Assembly (NCBI RefSeq): GCF_020447205.1
Contig: NZ_JAJAEL010000039.1
Span: 203,500 to 267,499 of the forward strand
Length of the DNA: 64,000 nt
Source of the DNA: Thalassolituus alkanivorans
Lineage (GTDB): Bacteria > Pseudomonadota > Gammaproteobacteria > Pseudomonadales > Oceanobacteraceae
Direction of reading: 5' to 3'
Shown here: in pieces, positions 45,973 through 54,431 of the stretch
Position numbering within the stretch: position 1 is the first letter of the stretch
How the letters are laid out: each line of letters opens with the position of its first letter
Made by a program: the position numbers and the translations under genes
Notes under the pieces: generated by a model
Seen by the model: the letters and a program-made list of their open reading frames with translations, nothing else
Databases searched by the model: none
Told to the model about the DNA's origin: nothing

Positions 45973-48467
45973 CGCTGTACCGTCAATGGCTGCTGGCGCT
46001 GCGCCTGCTGTTGCGCGAGGCCCGCAGTGGTGAACTGACCCTGATTCTCGCGGCCCTGCTGATTGCCGTCACCTCCACCACCGCCATTGCCCTGTTCAGT
46101 GCCCGTCTCGATCTGGCGATGCAGTCCCGCTCCAACGATTTACTCGGTGCTGATCTGCGCCTGCAGTCGACCAGCCAGATTGATCCGGCCTGGCAGGAAG
46201 AAGCGCAGAGGTTAGGGCTGAGCACCAGCCAGACCCTGACCTTCCCCTCGGTGGTGCTGCATGGTGATGATATGTCGCTGGCGGCGATCAAAGCGGTGGA
46301 TAAAGGCTATCCGCTGCGCGGTATTCTGCGCATCCGTGAGCAGGCAGGCGATGACGCCACCACGCTGGATGCAACACAGGGGCCGCTGCCCGGTGAGGCC
46401 TGGGTGGAGCCGCGTCTGCTGGCATTGCTGAATGCGCAACTGGGCGATGAGGTCGAGCTGGGTACGACCCGCCTGCGCCTCAGTGCGGTCATTGTTGAAG
46501 AAAGTGACCGTGGCGGAAATTTTTATAATCTGTCACCGCGGCTGATGATGAACTGGGCCGATCTGGAAAGCAGTGGGTTAACCGCCGCTGGCAGCCGTCT
46601 GAACTGGCGCTTGCTGTTGCTCGGCGATGAGCAGGCACTGGCGCAGCTGCGGACCTTCCGCGATCTGGCGCCCAATCAGAAATTTGAATCATTGGCCGAC
46701 AGCAATCAGGCGATGACCAATGCCCTCGATAAGGCGCGGCGTTATCTTGGCTTAGCGGCGATGCTGGCGGTGGTGCTGGCCAGTGTGGCGGTGGCGATCA
46801 GTGCCCAGCGCTATGCCAGCCGCCATTTTGATATCAGCGCGCTGATGCGTACCTTTGGTCTGGCGCGGGCACAGGTGTGGAATATCTACGCCTTACAGCT
46901 GTTGCAGCTGGGGCTGGTGGCGACGCTGGCCGGTCTGGCGCTGGCGGCCGGGTTACAGGCGGGCTTGTTGGCGGTTCTGGGTGAACTGGTGCCGCAGCCG
47001 TTACCGGCGGCGCCCTGGTCGGCCTGGCTGCTGGGCGCCAGCAGCGGTGTCCTGACTTTGCTCGGCTTTGCCTTGCCTTATCTGTTACCGCTGGCACGGG
47101 TGACGCCGCTGCGGGTGCTGCGCCGTGATTTGCAGCCGGTGCCGTTATCCGGCTGGCTGATTACCTCGCTGGCGTTGATCGCGCTGACCCTGCTGCTGTT
47201 CCTGTTTACCCATGATCTGCCGATGACGCTGGGCATGATGGGCGGTGGCAGTCTGCTGGTGGTGATTATGCTGCTGGCGCTGAATGGTCTGATTCAGTAT
47301 CTGCGTCGTCTGCTGGCACAGCGTGATTTACCCCTGATGTGGCGTTTTGCCTGGCAGCATCTGAGCCGCAACAGCCGCCAGAGTGCCGGGCAGATTCTTG
47401 CCTTTGCCCTGACCATGATGGTGATGCTGGTGATCGGCGCACTGCGCAACGACCTGCTGGCCGACTGGCAGGCAAGCCTGCCGGACGATGCGCCCAATGT
47501 GTTCGCCATTAATATCCAGCCCTATGAAGTGGATGACTTCCGCCAGTCACTGCAGGACGCCGGACTGCAAAGTCAGAAACTGTACCCGATGGTGCCCGGC
47601 CGCCTGTTGCGCATTAATGATGTCAGCGTGCAGGAGCTGGCGGTGGCCGATGACCCGGCGATTAACCGCGATCTGGCGCTGACGTCGGATCAGCAACTAC
47701 CGGCTGCTAATGTGATTGAAGAAGGCAGCTGGCAAACGCTGCTGGATGAGAGCGGGCAGGTATCGCTGGAGCAGCGCCTGGCCGGACGGCTGGGCGTTGG
47801 TCTGGGCGACACTCTGGCATTCAGTGCCGGCGGGGTGGAATTCAGTGCGGTGGTCAGCAGTATCCGCAGTGTTGACTGGGGCACCATGACGCCGAACTTC
47901 TACATGATGTTCTCCGCCGATGTGCTGGCGCAGCTGCCGGCCAATTACCTCACCAGTTTTTATGTGCCACCGGCATCTCAGGCGCAGCTGACGGCGCTGA
48001 TTCGTCAGTATCCGGGCATTACCCTGCTGGATATGCAGGTGGTGCTGGGCCAGGTGCAGGCGCTGCTCAGTCAGGTCAGTCTGGCGGTGGAGCTGATTCT
48101 GCTGTTTGTGCTGGTGGCTGCACTGCTGGTGATGCTGTCGTCACTGGTGGCGGCATTACCGGAGCGCCTGCGCGAAGGTGCGGTGTTGCGCACCTTAGGT
48201 GCCGGTACCGCGTTATTGCGCCGCGGCCATCTGGCGGAATTTGCTTTGCTCGGTTTTATTTCCTCGTTGCTGGCGCTTATCGGTGCCGAAGCGATCTGCT
48301 TTGGCCTGTACCGCGGTCTGCTGTCGCTGCCATACGATGGTCTGGGCTGGGTGTGGCTATGGCTGCCACCGCTGGCGGCGCTGTTACTGGCGCTGCCGGG
48401 TATGTGGCTGATGCGGCGCACCGTGACAGTGGCACCACTGACCGTATTGCGTGAGCTGGTGGAGTGA
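45969..48467 (+). CDS. ybbP: FtsX-type ABC permease (YbbP-like)
   Basis: An 832-residue permease with about ten hydrophobic segments: one near the N-terminus, then two groups around residues 260-450 and 700-820, with periplasmic domains between. The length and tesA-ybbA-ybbP order match the E. coli YbbAP system, whose substrate has been unclear. The ATG at 45969 overlaps the ATPase stop. Confidence 0.88.
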   Translation: MTLYRQWLLALRLLLREARSGELTLILAALLIAVTSTTAIALFSARLDLAMQSRSNDLLGADLRLQSTSQIDPAWQEEAQRLGLSTSQTLTFPSVVLHGDDMSLAAIKAVDKGYPLRGILRIREQAGDDATTLDATQGPLPGEAWVEPRLLALLNAQLGDEVELGTTRLRLSAVIVEESDRGGNFYNLSPRLMMNWADLESSGLTAAGSRLNWRLLLLGDEQALAQLRTFRDLAPNQKFESLADSNQAMTNALDKARRYLGLAAMLAVVLASVAVAISAQRYASRHFDISALMRTFGLARAQVWNIYALQLLQLGLVATLAGLALAAGLQAGLLAVLGELVPQPLPAAPWSAWLLGASSGVLTLLGFALPYLLPLARVTPLRVLRRDLQPVPLSGWLITSLALIALTLLLFLFTHDLPMTLGMMGGGSLLVVIMLLALNGLIQYLRRLLAQRDLPLMWRFAWQHLSRNSRQSAGQILAFALTMMVMLVIGALRNDLLADWQASLPDDAPNVFAINIQPYEVDDFRQSLQDAGLQSQKLYPMVPGRLLRINDVSVQELAVADDPAINRDLALTSDQQLPAANVIEEGSWQTLLDESGQVSLEQRLAGRLGVGLGDTLAFSAGGVEFSAVVSSIRSVDWGTMTPNFYMMFSADVLAQLPANYLTSFYVPPASQAQLTALIRQYPGITLLDMQVVLGQVQALLSQVSLAVELILLFVLVAALLVMLSSLVAALPERLREGAVLRTLGAGTALLRRGHLAEFALLGFISSLLALIGAEAICFGLYRGLLSLPYDGLGWVWLWLPPLAALLLALPGMWLMRRTVTVAPLTVLRELVE

Positions 48468-48485
48468 CAGGTAGGTGGACAGTAG

Positions 48486-48500
48486 TGTTATTATGTAACA
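48486..48500. promoter_or_regulatory. Zur-like operator before the COG0523 gene
   Basis: TGTTATTATGTAACA is a dyad with perfect outer arms TGTTA/TAACA and resembles the gammaproteobacterial Zur core TGTTATANTATAACA. It lies 23 bases before the start of a COG0523 GTPase, a gene type often controlled by Zur. Pattern match only. Confidence 0.6.
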
Positions 48501-48522
48501 ATTCTGTTTTTGAGATCCTGTC

Positions 48523-49503
48523 ATGATCCGCACCCACCTGATTACCGGTTTTCTTGGCGTTGGTAAAACAACGGCTATCCTGCACCTGCTGAAACAAAAG
48601 CCGGCCGGCGAAAAGTGGGCGGTGCTGGTCAACGAGTTTGGTGAAGTCGGGGTCGACGGCGCCATTCTCGCCAGCCAGGGGGCAGTGGTTAAAGAAGTGC
48701 CCGGCGGCTGTTTGTGTTGTGTTTCCGGCCTGCCGTTCCAGATTGGTCTGAATATGCTGATTGCGCGGGAAAAACCCGATGTACTGCTGATCGAGCCCAC
48801 CGGGCTGGGGCATCCGCGCAATATCCTGCAAACCCTGCGTAATGAACACTACCGCGACATTCTGCAACCGGGTGCCAGTCTATGTGTGCTTGATCCGCGT
48901 CATCTCAGTGACCCGCGCTATCTGGATAATGACGTCTTTGCCGATCAGATTCAGCTGGCCGATGTGCTGGTGGCAAACAAAACGGATCTGGCAACAGACG
49001 CTGACCGCAACGCGTTTGAGCAATTACTGCAGCGCGCTGAGCCGGCTAAAACCGCCAGCGCCTGGGTGGTAAATGGTGAAATACCGCTGGAATTATTGGC
49101 GGGTGGGGCTCAGCCGCAGCGCCTGGCGTTGCATCCTGATGCCCATGCGCATCAGCATGCCCGCGAGGATCTGGCACCGCAGAACGCGCTGGCCGACGGT
49201 GAAGAGCTGCGGCTGCTGGAAAATCATGGCCAGGGGTATTACTCCGTTGGCTGGTTAATCAGCGCTGACTGGGTCTTTTCGGCACGGGCTTTACGTGGCT
49301 GGCTGAACAGCCTCGATGTGCAGCGGGTGAAAGGTATTATACTTACCGACGAAGGGCCGCTGGTGCTTAATATGCGTGATGGAGTGTTAAGTGAAATGCC
49401 AACGCGCATGCCGGACGAAAGCCGGCTGGAATTACTGCACTCGCAACCATTAACAGCTGCGGAGCTGCAGCAGGCATTGCTGGCCTGCAAGGCTGAGCAA
49501 TAA
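48523..49503 (+). CDS. COG0523 GTPase (ZigA-like metallochaperone)
   Basis: A 326-residue P-loop GTPase of the G3E family: Walker A GFLGVGKTT, metal-binding GGCLCC and VLLIEPTGLGHP, then a C-terminal CobW-type domain. Several family members insert zinc into target proteins under zinc starvation. A His-rich stretch (HPDAHAHQHAREDL) adds possible metal binding. The Zur-like box upstream fits a zinc-stress role. Confidence 0.9.
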   Translation: MIRTHLITGFLGVGKTTAILHLLKQKPAGEKWAVLVNEFGEVGVDGAILASQGAVVKEVPGGCLCCVSGLPFQIGLNMLIAREKPDVLLIEPTGLGHPRNILQTLRNEHYRDILQPGASLCVLDPRHLSDPRYLDNDVFADQIQLADVLVANKTDLATDADRNAFEQLLQRAEPAKTASAWVVNGEIPLELLAGGAQPQRLALHPDAHAHQHAREDLAPQNALADGEELRLLENHGQGYYSVGWLISADWVFSARALRGWLNSLDVQRVKGIILTDEGPLVLNMRDGVLSEMPTRMPDESRLELLHSQPLTAAELQQALLACKAEQ

Positions 49504-49552
49504 CCCGCAGATAAATACATCACAGGCATGGGTCTGTACGGAATAGACGGAG

Positions 49553-50308
49553 ATGATTGTGCGTCCTGTGTTTTTAATGTGCCTCCGGCTTGCTGTTTTT
49601 TTGGCTCCGCTATTCAGCGCCGGCAGTCATGCGCTGACGCTGAGTCTGGCAGCCGAAGACGCCTGGCCTCCCTTTTCTGATTCACAGGGCAACGGCTATT
49701 CCCGGGATCTCGCCATTGCGGCTTTTGCCCACAGTGGTGTCACACTCAATATTCAGGCCGTGCCTTACGCGCGCGCATTAAACCTCACGCTGGCTGGTAA
49801 AGCCGATGGTTGCTGGAATGTGACCCGTCAGCCCAGCACTGAAGAGCAATATCTGTTTGGTAACGAGCCATTATTTACTGCCAGAGCCTCTTATTATTTT
49901 AAAGCGGGTAAAGAAAAAAACTGGCATAGCCCTGCCGATATTCCCGACGGCACTCAACTGGCGGTTATTAATGGTTATGAATACGGCGCCGAATTTGAAA
50001 AGCACCGCCACCGGTTAAAACTGATTGAGGTTTCCAAACAGCAGCAGATGATTGCCATGCTGCTGAATGAGCGGGTTGAAGGCGCGATCTTTTTTGACCA
50101 GGTGTTTGATTACACTATGGCGAACAGCCACTATGACCGTTCGCTGATTCGCCGCGGTGAAGAAAATCATACCAGCAATATTTATATTGCCTTTAGCCGT
50201 CAGAATGCCAATGCCCAGAATTATGCCAAAATGCTGGACGAAGGTCTGAGAATGCTGAAAAGCAGTGGCGAATATCAGCGCATAATGAATGGCCTTTACG
50301 ATCGCTAG
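49553..50308 (+). CDS. Periplasmic substrate-binding protein, family 3
   Basis: A 251-residue exported protein: signal peptide to about residue 27 (cleavage near SAGSHA), then a family 3 amino-acid-type binding fold (LSLAAEDAWPPFSDSQGNGY, KADGCWNVTRQPSTEE). No permease or ATPase genes adjoin it, so it may be a stand-alone sensor or orphan transporter component. Ligand unknown. Confidence 0.85.
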   Translation: MIVRPVFLMCLRLAVFLAPLFSAGSHALTLSLAAEDAWPPFSDSQGNGYSRDLAIAAFAHSGVTLNIQAVPYARALNLTLAGKADGCWNVTRQPSTEEQYLFGNEPLFTARASYYFKAGKEKNWHSPADIPDGTQLAVINGYEYGAEFEKHRHRLKLIEVSKQQQMIAMLLNERVEGAIFFDQVFDYTMANSHYDRSLIRRGEENHTSNIYIAFSRQNANAQNYAKMLDEGLRMLKSSGEYQRIMNGLYDR

Positions 50309-50426
50309 CCGGATTTTCGCGTTGTCATATAACGCACATAAATCTGTCAATAATCCGTATCTTATCTGCAACACTCCTCCTCTTTAATGCCCCGCTGAAT
50401 ACATTCATTTGCGGCCGGGGAATACG

Positions 50427-53048
50427 ATGAAAGCGCTTTTTACCATAAGCCTGCTGGGGCTCAGTCTGAGCAGCTGGGCTGACAGTACGCTGCTGATTAA
50501 CGAAGTTGATTCTGATAATACAAGTACGGATACTGCCGAATTTATCGAGCTTTATGATGGCGGTACTGGCAATACCTCTCTGAATGGCCATGTTGTGGTG
50601 TTATTTAATGGCTTTAGCGATCAGAGTTATCTGACGATCGATCTCAGCGGCCACAGTACTGACGCTCAGGGTTATTTTGTTATTTGTGGCGATGCCGCTA
50701 ACGTTGCTGGCTGTGATCTGGATATTTCCCCCGACAGCGACCTGATTCAGAACGGTGCCGATGCGGTTGCGTTATATCAGGCCGCTGTCGCTGACTTCCC
50801 GAATAATACTGCGGTCACCACCACCAACCTGATTGATGCGCTGGTATACGACACCGACGATAATGATGACTCTGGTCTGCTGGTACTGCTGAATGCCGGT
50901 CAGCCGCAAATAAATGAAAATGCCAATAGTGATAAAGACAACCAGTCGCTGCAGCGCTGTGAAAATGGTGCCGGAGGTGCACGTAATAGTGCCGGTTTTA
51001 TCAGCGCAACTCCGACTCCGGGGGCTGCATCGGCCTGTAATGTTGTCGTAGAACCTGTGCTGGGTAACTGCGGAGAAACCAGTCAGCCAGAATTTCGTTT
51101 AATCAGTGCAGTACAGGGCAACATTGCTGATGTCAGTGCTGATGCCAGTCCGCTGCTGGGCGAAACTGTGATTGTCGAAGGTATCGTCACACTGGATAAA
51201 CAGGGCGGTTTGCTGGCTAACGGTGACAGCTCTTACCAGTACAGTGGTTTCTGGCTGCAGGAAGAAGACACCGATGCTGATAACGATGCCATGACCTCTG
51301 AAGGTATTTTCATTTATGACTATAAAAATGCCGTTAACAGCGGAGACAAAGTCCGGGTAATGGCCAAGGTTGCTGAATACCAGCAGGTTACCCAGCTGAA
51401 AAATGTGCAGGAGCTGGTGATCTGTTCTTCCGCCAATGTCTTGCCAGCCGCGGTAACCGTCACTCTGCCGGTCGATAATCTGCAACAGCTGGAAGCGCTG
51501 GAAGGCATGCGTATTAACAGCTCGCAGAACCTGATCGTCAGCGATTTATTTGGTACGGGTTACGGCTTTGGCAATTACGGCCAGTTTGTTGTGTCATCGG
51601 CACTGCATTTCCAGAGTACCGAAATTGCAGCACCACAATCGGCAGAAGCGCAGGCGGCCATCGCTGCCCGCGCACTGGATGTGTTATTAATCGACGATGG
51701 TGTATCCGCGGCCTATCCGGCGTTTATTCCGTTTCCTGATGACAGTGGTTTCAGCGCGCTGAACCCGCTGCGTATCGGTGACAGCGTCAGCACCTTCGAT
51801 GGTGTGATGCATGCTTATAAAAATAATTACACCGTGATTCCTTCTGCACTGACCATTGATCCGACGCACCCGCGTACAGCCGCCCCCACGATTGCCGCCG
51901 ATGCCAACCTGGTTATTGTTGGTATGAACGTGCTGAATTATTTTAATGGTGATGGACAGGGTGGTGGCTTTCCTACCAGTCGTGGCGCCAAAACCTATGA
52001 TGCCTTCACCATGCAGAGCGATAAAATTGTGGCAGCGTTAACCGCCATGAATGCCGATATTATCGGCCTGATGGAAATCGAAAATGACGGTTTCGGTGAG
52101 CACAGTGCGATTCAGACTCTGGTTAACGAACTGAATAAACAGCAAACCGCGGGCAATGAATACAGCCTGATTAATCCGGGCGTCAGTACCATTGGCAGCG
52201 ATGCCATTACCGTGGGGCTGATCTACCGTGCCGGAAAAGTGACTGCCGTTGGTACTGCTGCCATTCTCGACAGCAGCAATTCAGCCAAAGATGAAAATGA
52301 TCAGCCATTATTCCTCGATACTAAAAACCGTCCGGCATTGATTCAGTCATTCAGTATGAATGATGAGGTCTTTACGGTTGCTGTTAATCATCTGAAATCC
52401 AAAGGCTCCGCCTGCAATGAAGATAATGAAGGCGCCGATGGTCAGGGTAACTGTAATCAGACCCGTAATCGTGCGGCACAGGCACTGGTGCAATATCTGG
52501 CAACCCAGCCAACCGGGGTTAATAGCAGTGCGCAGCTGGTGCTGGGTGATCTGAATGCTTACAGCAAAGAAGATCCGATTAATACAATTCTGGATGCCGG
52601 TTTCAGCAATCTGAAATACAGCGAAAAATCGACAGAAACTCAGCCGTATTCCTATTCCTTTGGTGGTTTCCTTGGCAGCCTGGATCACGCACTGGCGACC
52701 GCTGATTTTTATGCCCATGTGGTCAGTGTTGATGCCTGGCATATCAATTCGGTAGAAGACAGTCTGATGGATTATGAGACTGAAGCAACGGGTCAGGATT
52801 ACGACTCAATCGATAACTATGCCAATGCTGATGCTTACCGCTCTTCGGATCATGATCCTATTGTGGTGGCACTGCGTATCGATAAAAACGCACCGGAACC
52901 GGATCCCGAAAATCCGGATAACGGATCAGATAATGGAGACAATAATAACAGCGGCGATAACAACGACGATGATAACAACGGTGGCCCGTTGCATCCGTTG
53001 ACTCTGCTGGTGCTGGCAATGATTGCAGCGCTGCGTCGTCGCAGCTGA
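50427..53048 (+). CDS. Secreted ExeM/NucH-family nuclease with GlyGly-CTERM
   Basis: An 873-residue exported protein. Signal peptide, lamin-tail domain (LLINEVDSDNTSTDTAEFIE), an OB-fold-like region (VIVEGIVTLDKQGGLL), then the endonuclease/exonuclease/phosphatase domain with MEIENDGFG, VLGDLNAYSKEDP and SSDHDPIVVAL. It ends in an acidic Asn/Asp-rich linker and GGPLHPLTLLVLAMIAALRR, a GlyGly-CTERM sorting signal cleaved by rhombosortase and tied to type II secretion. It probably digests extracellular DNA. I chose the ATG at 50427 for a clean signal peptide. Confidence 0.9.
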   Translation: MKALFTISLLGLSLSSWADSTLLINEVDSDNTSTDTAEFIELYDGGTGNTSLNGHVVVLFNGFSDQSYLTIDLSGHSTDAQGYFVICGDAANVAGCDLDISPDSDLIQNGADAVALYQAAVADFPNNTAVTTTNLIDALVYDTDDNDDSGLLVLLNAGQPQINENANSDKDNQSLQRCENGAGGARNSAGFISATPTPGAASACNVVVEPVLGNCGETSQPEFRLISAVQGNIADVSADASPLLGETVIVEGIVTLDKQGGLLANGDSSYQYSGFWLQEEDTDADNDAMTSEGIFIYDYKNAVNSGDKVRVMAKVAEYQQVTQLKNVQELVICSSANVLPAAVTVTLPVDNLQQLEALEGMRINSSQNLIVSDLFGTGYGFGNYGQFVVSSALHFQSTEIAAPQSAEAQAAIAARALDVLLIDDGVSAAYPAFIPFPDDSGFSALNPLRIGDSVSTFDGVMHAYKNNYTVIPSALTIDPTHPRTAAPTIAADANLVIVGMNVLNYFNGDGQGGGFPTSRGAKTYDAFTMQSDKIVAALTAMNADIIGLMEIENDGFGEHSAIQTLVNELNKQQTAGNEYSLINPGVSTIGSDAITVGLIYRAGKVTAVGTAAILDSSNSAKDENDQPLFLDTKNRPALIQSFSMNDEVFTVAVNHLKSKGSACNEDNEGADGQGNCNQTRNRAAQALVQYLATQPTGVNSSAQLVLGDLNAYSKEDPINTILDAGFSNLKYSEKSTETQPYSYSFGGFLGSLDHALATADFYAHVVSVDAWHINSVEDSLMDYETEATGQDYDSIDNYANADAYRSSDHDPIVVALRIDKNAPEPDPENPDNGSDNGDNNNSGDNNDDDNNGGPLHPLTLLVLAMIAALRRRS

Positions 53049-53084
53049 GGGATCTTAAGGGAGAAAAATACAGGATGTAAAATC

Positions 53085-53114
53085 AGCCCCGGCGTTTATC
53101 GCCGGGGCTTTTTT
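53085..53114 (+). terminator. Rho-independent terminator after the nuclease
   Basis: AGCCCCGGCG-tttat-CGCCGGGGCT is a perfect 10-bp stem with a 5-base loop, followed by TTTTT. It lies about 40 bases after the nuclease stop. Confidence 0.92.
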
Positions 53115-53153
53115 ATTGCACCGTTGGCGGTAATTAAGTCGTTCAGAAATGAA

Positions 53154-53612
53154 TTATCCGGAGGATTTCAGTTGTTGCTCCAGTGTATCCAGTGCCTTTA
53201 ACAGTTCAGCCGACACCCTGGTAAGCTGTGTTGCCTGCTGCTGTATCTGCGCTGTTTTCTTGGCATCGCTTTTTTTCTTAAGACCCAGCAGCTGTTGCCA
53301 GAACGGCGGTGTTTCACCGTGTTCTAATAAACGGAATAAATCCAGACTGATCTGGTGCAGTTGCCGGTGCGGAGATTCTATGGCGCGGAAGGCCGGAAGC
53401 GTGGACAGAGCCTGACCGGCACCATAATACCAGCGGCCAAACTGGCATTCCGTATGCTCCAGCGGCAGTTGACCTTCTTCTATTTCCTGACCGGCAAGCA
53501 GAGCCTGGGCGTATGCCCGCCAGCGTAAGTGAGCGCTTTTGGCCCGGGTGATCTGTTGCAGACACTTTTCGCTGTCGGCATCGCTGAGATAAATATTGGC
53601 AATAACAGGCAT
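53154..53612 (-). CDS. Stand-alone CZB zinc-binding protein
   Basis: A 152-residue cytoplasmic protein matching the chemoreceptor zinc-binding (CZB) domain: AKSAHLRWRAY, TECQFGRWYYG and PHRQLH. The ligands H28, C57, H82 and H86 keep the 3-His-1-Cys spacing of E. coli DgcZ (H22, C52, H79, H83). No cyclase or receptor domain is attached; a C-terminal coiled-coil part (IQQQATQLTRVSAELLKALD) suggests it works with a partner. The start ATG at 53612. Confidence 0.88.
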   Translation of the reverse strand: MPVIANIYLSDADSEKCLQQITRAKSAHLRWRAYAQALLAGQEIEEGQLPLEHTECQFGRWYYGAGQALSTLPAFRAIESPHRQLHQISLDLFRLLEHGETPPFWQQLLGLKKKSDAKKTAQIQQQATQLTRVSAELLKALDTLEQQLKSSG

Positions 53613-53753
53613 GAGTTTCAGAAATCCTTACAGATAACCTCAGCCTAGCAATAAACGGCGAAAGTGCCGTGTGCCTGAAAGCATCTCTGAGTCATTTTAC
53701 CGGGAATTCTATGCGGATAAGTGCATCCCTGCTTACCCTCAGTCCATTTCGGT

Positions 53754-53775
53754 ACGGGCGCTCCTGCCCGTTTTT
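53754..53775 (+). terminator. Orphan plus-strand terminator-like hairpin
   Basis: ACGGGC-gctcct-GCCCGT followed by TTTT is a good intrinsic terminator on the plus strand, but no plus-strand gene lies upstream: the CZB gene and the FagA-like gene both run leftward. It overlaps the very end of the FagA-like gene. It may end a small RNA or antisense transcript. Confidence 0.55.
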
Positions 53776-54250
53776 AATTCAGATAACGGCTGGCCAGCGA
53801 AAATTCATGCACGATGGCACTCAGATGATTCCGGCGTTCTGGCTGGCTGCGGTAGAGATGCTGCAAAGCAAAGAATGGCTGGTACAGATAATCCAGGCAC
53901 TGACAGCGCCAGCAGCTGGCCGCCTGACTATTGAACGTGGCATCGCGCAGCGTGTTATACAGCCGCGTCAGCCAGCTTTCCTGCAACGGCTGCAGTTGGC
54001 GTTCGCCGGCGCGGCAGGCCAGCTCCAGTCCCAGATCCAGATATTCATTCAGCCATTCCGGGTGCAGTTCGTTGCCCCGGTGGGAACGTATCTGCAACTC
54101 CAGCTGGGCAAGTCGCTGCTGCTCATGCACAGGTACCAGACTGCCACCCTGTGGGGTCTGCGCTGAGCGGAATTGTTGTGGACGGATAACCCGTGCACTG
54201 GGTAGGGCACAGGGGCTGCAGGCAGCAGATTCGCAGTGAGAAGTGGGCAT
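53774..54250 (-). CDS. FagA-like protein, Fur-controlled
   Basis: A 158-residue protein. The ATG at 54250 follows CAAGGAGG and gives MPTSHCESAACSPC; an upstream in-frame ATG at 54295 lies inside the Fur box region. The C-terminal half (CWRCQCLDYLYQPFFALQHL) resembles the WxWRCxCLDQAxRPL segment of FagA, a Fur-associated protein of Pseudomonas found near fumC-sodA. The N-terminal Cys-rich stretch (HCESAACSPC) is not part of the FagA I recall. Iron-limitation expression is inferred from the Fur box. Function unknown. Confidence 0.6.
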   Translation of the reverse strand: MPTSHCESAACSPCALPSARVIRPQQFRSAQTPQGGSLVPVHEQQRLAQLELQIRSHRGNELHPEWLNEYLDLGLELACRAGERQLQPLQESWLTRLYNTLRDATFNSQAASCWRCQCLDYLYQPFFALQHLYRSQPERRNHLSAIVHEFSLASRYLN

Positions 54251-54284
54251 AGCAGCCTCCTTGTTGGTGCTGGCAAAACAATCT

Positions 54285-54303
54285 AATGATAACAATTATC
54301 ATT
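54285..54303. promoter_or_regulatory. Fur box before the FagA-like gene
   Basis: The core TGATAACAATTATCA (54287-54301) matches the 15-base Fur consensus TGATAATNATTATCA at 13 of 14 defined positions. It lies 35 bases before the FagA-like start, where promoter overlap would give iron-dependent repression. Confidence 0.85.
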
Positions 54304-54363
54304 TGCAAGTTTTTCCTGCAGGCATTCAGAGTGCCATCAATAGGCTGGCTGTCATCATTCCGC

Positions 54364-54369
54364 TATAAT
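54364..54369 (+). promoter_or_regulatory. Likely -10 element of the lipid kinase gene
   Basis: A perfect TATAAT lies at 54364-54369, about 60 bases before the lipid kinase start. I see no good -35 element, so the promoter is only probable. Confidence 0.45.
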
Positions 54370-54431
54370 CCGCGCCGCGCTGGCCCCACCTCTGTTTATT
54401 GCCGCCAGTGCGCCGATGGGGAGTATGCCGC

